A stretch of DNA of 16,438 nt, taken from Gammaproteobacteria bacterium (GTDB lineage: Bacteria; Pseudomonadota; Gammaproteobacteria; Chromatiales; Chromatiaceae). The stretch spans positions 1 through 16,438 of the forward strand of contig JAUXDV010000013.1 of assembly GCA_030620735.1 (NCBI GenBank), read 5' to 3'. Below the pieces are notes generated by a model. The model was not told the DNA's origin, did no database searches, and worked only from the letters and a program-made list of their open reading frames with translations. Numbering within the stretch: position 1 is the stretch's first letter; every line of letters begins with the position of its first letter. Below are positions 14,448-16,438 of this stretch, in pieces. The position numbers were made by a program, and so were the translations under genes.

Positions 14448-14900
14448 TCAGTGCGAACTTATGGATAATTGAGCATCCAGATATTTATTCGTTTTCTCAA
14501 CCATTTTAGCGTCAAAACTCTCTTTAATGATGATGAACCGATCATGCTCTCCCCTGGAGATTAAATCCACCCCGTCATGGGCTTCTACCGAAAAAACAAG
14601 TTTTCTGCCCTCAACCTTGACCAGTTCAACCGATGCCGTGACCTCAAGACCCGGCGGCGTTGCCGCTTCGTGACTGATATCGATGCGGGTTCCAACTGTT
14701 TGTTCAATAGGCCAGTCAATGTGGGGATTGATCGCCTTGATACAACTCCACTCCAGTAATCCGACCAGATAGCCTGTCGCAAAAACCTCAGGCATTACCA
14801 GGAACTCGGGCGACTCCGGGTAGAGGGCGGGAACAGTCCTGGACAGCGGCACCACGAACTTCTGCTCATACCTGATTCCGGGTTTTAGCGTCTCTTTCAA
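14448..14900 (-). CDS. FlK-like hotdog thioesterase
   Basis: The 150-residue protein closely resembles fluoroacetyl-CoA thioesterase FlK of Streptomyces cattleya. Shared stretches include FVVPLSRTVPALYPESPEF, EVFATGYLVGLLEWSCIKAI, HEAATPPGLEVTASVELVKV and VEAHDGVDLISRGEHDR. The catalytic set I recall for FlK (Thr42, Glu50, His76, Arg120, plus Gly69) maps here to Thr42, Glu50, His77, Arg121 and Gly70, with one inserted residue before the glycine. Phe33 is kept, but the fluoroacetyl-selecting Phe36 is Met36. It should hydrolyse a small acyl-CoA in the cytoplasm; the natural substrate is unknown. The start is a TTG with AGGAGA six bases upstream, overlapping the chrA stop. Its stop faces the batD end across a repeat. 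Confidence 0.88.
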   Translation of the reverse strand: MKETLKPGIRYEQKFVVPLSRTVPALYPESPEFLVMPEVFATGYLVGLLEWSCIKAINPHIDWPIEQTVGTRIDISHEAATPPGLEVTASVELVKVEGRKLVFSVEAHDGVDLISRGEHDRFIIIKESFDAKMVEKTNKYLDAQLSISSH

Positions 14901-14906
14901 TTATAT

Positions 14907-14912
14907 TCTCCT
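14907..14912 (-). promoter_or_regulatory. Ribosome binding site overlapping the chrA stop codon
   Basis: AGGAGA on the minus strand runs from 14912 to 14907, while the chrA stop TAG occupies 14913-14911. The TTG at 14900 follows after six bases. This sharing indicates that ribosomes ending chrA start the thioesterase, and it supports the TTG start. Confidence 0.75.
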
Positions 14913-16266
14913 AAAGCAACAGTGAATAACCCAGACCGATGGCGGCACAAGCGCCAATCACTGTGACTATACCTGCCTTGTACCTGAACAGTGCAATGAA
15001 TGCAGCTGCGCCTATCAATAGAGAAAACCATTCAAACACTCCATCGAAACCCTCAGGCCACAACACATGGTAGGCAAAAAAGACCGCCAGATTGAGAATG
15101 ACACCCACCACAGCGGCGGTGATGCCTGTTAGCGGCGCAGTAAACTTAATGTCACCTCTGGTCGCTTCCACTGCAGGCCCGCCAAGCAGGATGAAAAGAA
15201 ATGAGGGTAAAAACGTAAACAGCGTCGCAATACTGGCACCGGCAATGCCCGCCAGGGGAAGCATTTCCGGTCCGAATATCTCTTTCGTCCAGCCGCCGAC
15301 GAAGCCAACGAATGCAACCACCATGATCAGCGGACCCGGGGTTGTCTCACCCAGCGCAAGACCATCGATCATCTGGGTTCCGGTCAACCAACCATACTGC
15401 TCGACACCGCCTTGATAGACATAGGGCAACACCGCATAGGCGCCGCCAAAGGTGACCAGTGCCGCCTTGGTAAAGAACCAACCCATCTGCGTCAGCGTAC
15501 CTTCCCAGCCATAGCTCATCAACAGCATGAGCATCACCGCCCCACCGATAAACAACCCGACAACAAGGTAGACGATAAAGCGGCTCCATTTGAACCGGGC
15601 ATGCTCCGGGACAGGGGTATCATCGTCAATGAGGGCGGGGCCAAAACTCTCTTTTGACGCCCCGTGATGCCCGCCCGCCCTGAATTTATCGGGTGCGAAA
15701 CGTGAACCCAAATAACCGATGATGCCGGCCATCAGCACGATATAGGGAAAAGGGATATCGAGGGCGAATATAGCGATGAACGCCAGCACCGCCATGGCGC
15801 GCAGCAGATTGTTCGGCAAAGCCCTGGAGCCGATACGATAGGCCGCAAACACAACGATTGCCGTGACCGCCGGTTTGATGCCGTACAAGATGCCCTCGAC
15901 GACCGGGACATCGCCATAAACCAGGTAAACCCATGTCAGAGCACTGAGGATAAAGAGTGACGGCAGGACAAACAGCACCCCGGCGGCAATGCCGCCCCAC
16001 ACACCGTGCATCAGCCAGCCGATATAGGTCGCCAACTGCTGCGCCTCGGGCCCCGGCAGCACCATGGTGTAATTCAGCGCATGTAAAAAGCGATGCTCGG
16101 AGATCCATCTGCGTTTCTCCACCAACTCCTGATGCATCATGCTGATCTGGCCTGCGGGCCCGCCAAAGCTGATAAACCCCAGCTTGAGCCAATAGATGAC
16201 GGCCTCCAAAAACGAGACTGGCTGCGGTAAATCTGCTACTTCCTGTTTGATCGTTGACACTTGCAT
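14911..16266 (-). CDS. chrA: Chromate transporter ChrA, two-domain form
   Basis: The 451-residue inner-membrane protein has two homologous halves separated by a hydrophilic linker (about residues 195-225, with GGHHGASKES). The N-half contains LGFISFGGPAGQISMMHQEL and NYTMVLPGPEAQQLATYIGW; the C-half contains KAALVTFGGAYAVLPYVYQG and LGETTPGPLIMVVAFVGFVG. These paired FGG and PGP motifs define the long-chain CHR family. Members export chromate; some take up or export sulfate-like oxyanions, and physiological roles outside chromate resistance are unclear. AAAAAGG lies a few bases before the ATG at 16266; an ATG at 16270 is out of frame. No chrB regulator is seen nearby. The only coupled gene is the FlK-like thioesterase. 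Confidence 0.95.
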   Translation of the reverse strand: MQVSTIKQEVADLPQPVSFLEAVIYWLKLGFISFGGPAGQISMMHQELVEKRRWISEHRFLHALNYTMVLPGPEAQQLATYIGWLMHGVWGGIAAGVLFVLPSLFILSALTWVYLVYGDVPVVEGILYGIKPAVTAIVVFAAYRIGSRALPNNLLRAMAVLAFIAIFALDIPFPYIVLMAGIIGYLGSRFAPDKFRAGGHHGASKESFGPALIDDDTPVPEHARFKWSRFIVYLVVGLFIGGAVMLMLLMSYGWEGTLTQMGWFFTKAALVTFGGAYAVLPYVYQGGVEQYGWLTGTQMIDGLALGETTPGPLIMVVAFVGFVGGWTKEIFGPEMLPLAGIAGASIATLFTFLPSFLFILLGGPAVEATRGDIKFTAPLTGITAAVVGVILNLAVFFAYHVLWPEGFDGVFEWFSLLIGAAAFIALFRYKAGIVTVIGACAAIGLGYSLLL

Positions 16267-16390
16267 GCATACCTTTTTTGTTGATGAATCCGCGATAGAG
16301 GCGTTAACGGGAGGAGGCTATTTTAGTGGCTAAGTTGCATGAACAAAATATTTTTTTGTAAGTAATTCTCGTTTGCCATGTCTCTATCAC

Positions 16391-16413
16391 CAAGGACGCA
16401 CACTTTGTCCTTC
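16391..16413. other. Small hairpin upstream of the right-edge ribosome binding site
   Basis: AAGGAC (16392-16397) pairs with GTCCTT (16407-16412). No T-run follows, so it is not a good terminator; it may be a leader hairpin of a gene beginning beyond the window. Confidence 0.25.
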
Positions 16414-16425
16414 TTTCAATAATCC

Positions 16426-16430
16426 AGGAG
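16426..16430 (+). promoter_or_regulatory. Possible ribosome binding site for a rightward gene starting past the edge
   Basis: AGGAG is followed by only eight bases before the window ends, the ideal distance to a start codon at about 16439. No coding sequence can be seen, so this is a guess from spacing alone. Confidence 0.3.
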
Positions 16431-16438
16431 ATTTAGCC

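Overview
The window looks like chromosome from a gammaproteobacterium of ordinary, moderately GC-rich composition. The gene order proA-nadD-rsfS, a complete Bat aerotolerance operon with a DUF4381 gene, and a DUF302 protein beside a small c-type cytochrome would suit a free-living or symbiotic sulfur- or nitrogen-cycling gammaproteobacterium. Genus or order cannot be fixed from this sequence. I saw no phage, insertion sequence, CRISPR array, tRNA or rRNA.

Region 1 (1-2606, minus strand): proA (proline synthesis), nadD (NAD synthesis) and rsfS (ribosome silencing factor, cut by the left edge), transcribed leftward. The gaps between them hold several palindromic intergenic repeats of different families.

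Region 2 (2749-5097, plus strand): a compact three-gene unit with a two-CBS-domain protein, an ArsB/NhaD-type permease and a second CBS-type protein. It is probably an ion transporter flanked by its nucleotide-sensing regulators. A long inverted repeat begins right after the last stop codon.

Region 3 (5274-6101, plus strand): a secreted DUF302 protein followed by a 92-residue, probably lipid-anchored, cytochrome c. Another inverted repeat separates them from yaaA (minus strand, 6218-7006), a peroxide-stress protein.

Region 4 (7144-14325, plus strand): moxR, a DUF58 gene, a DUF4381 gene, batA, batB (fused to TPRs and a very long Gln/Glu/Ser-rich tail) and batD. Every junction overlaps by 1 to 8 bases, so the six proteins are probably made together: a MoxR AAA+ ATPase acting on a membrane and periplasmic VWA-protein complex.

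Region 5 (14448-16266, minus strand): chrA, a two-domain chromate transporter, tightly coupled to a hotdog thioesterase that closely resembles fluoroacetyl-CoA thioesterase FlK. The thioesterase ribosome binding site overlaps the chrA stop codon.

Two themes deserve attention. First, seven different palindromic repeat families sit in the short gaps between genes. Second, there are unusual partnerships: ChrA with an FlK-like enzyme, and a permease between two CBS proteins.
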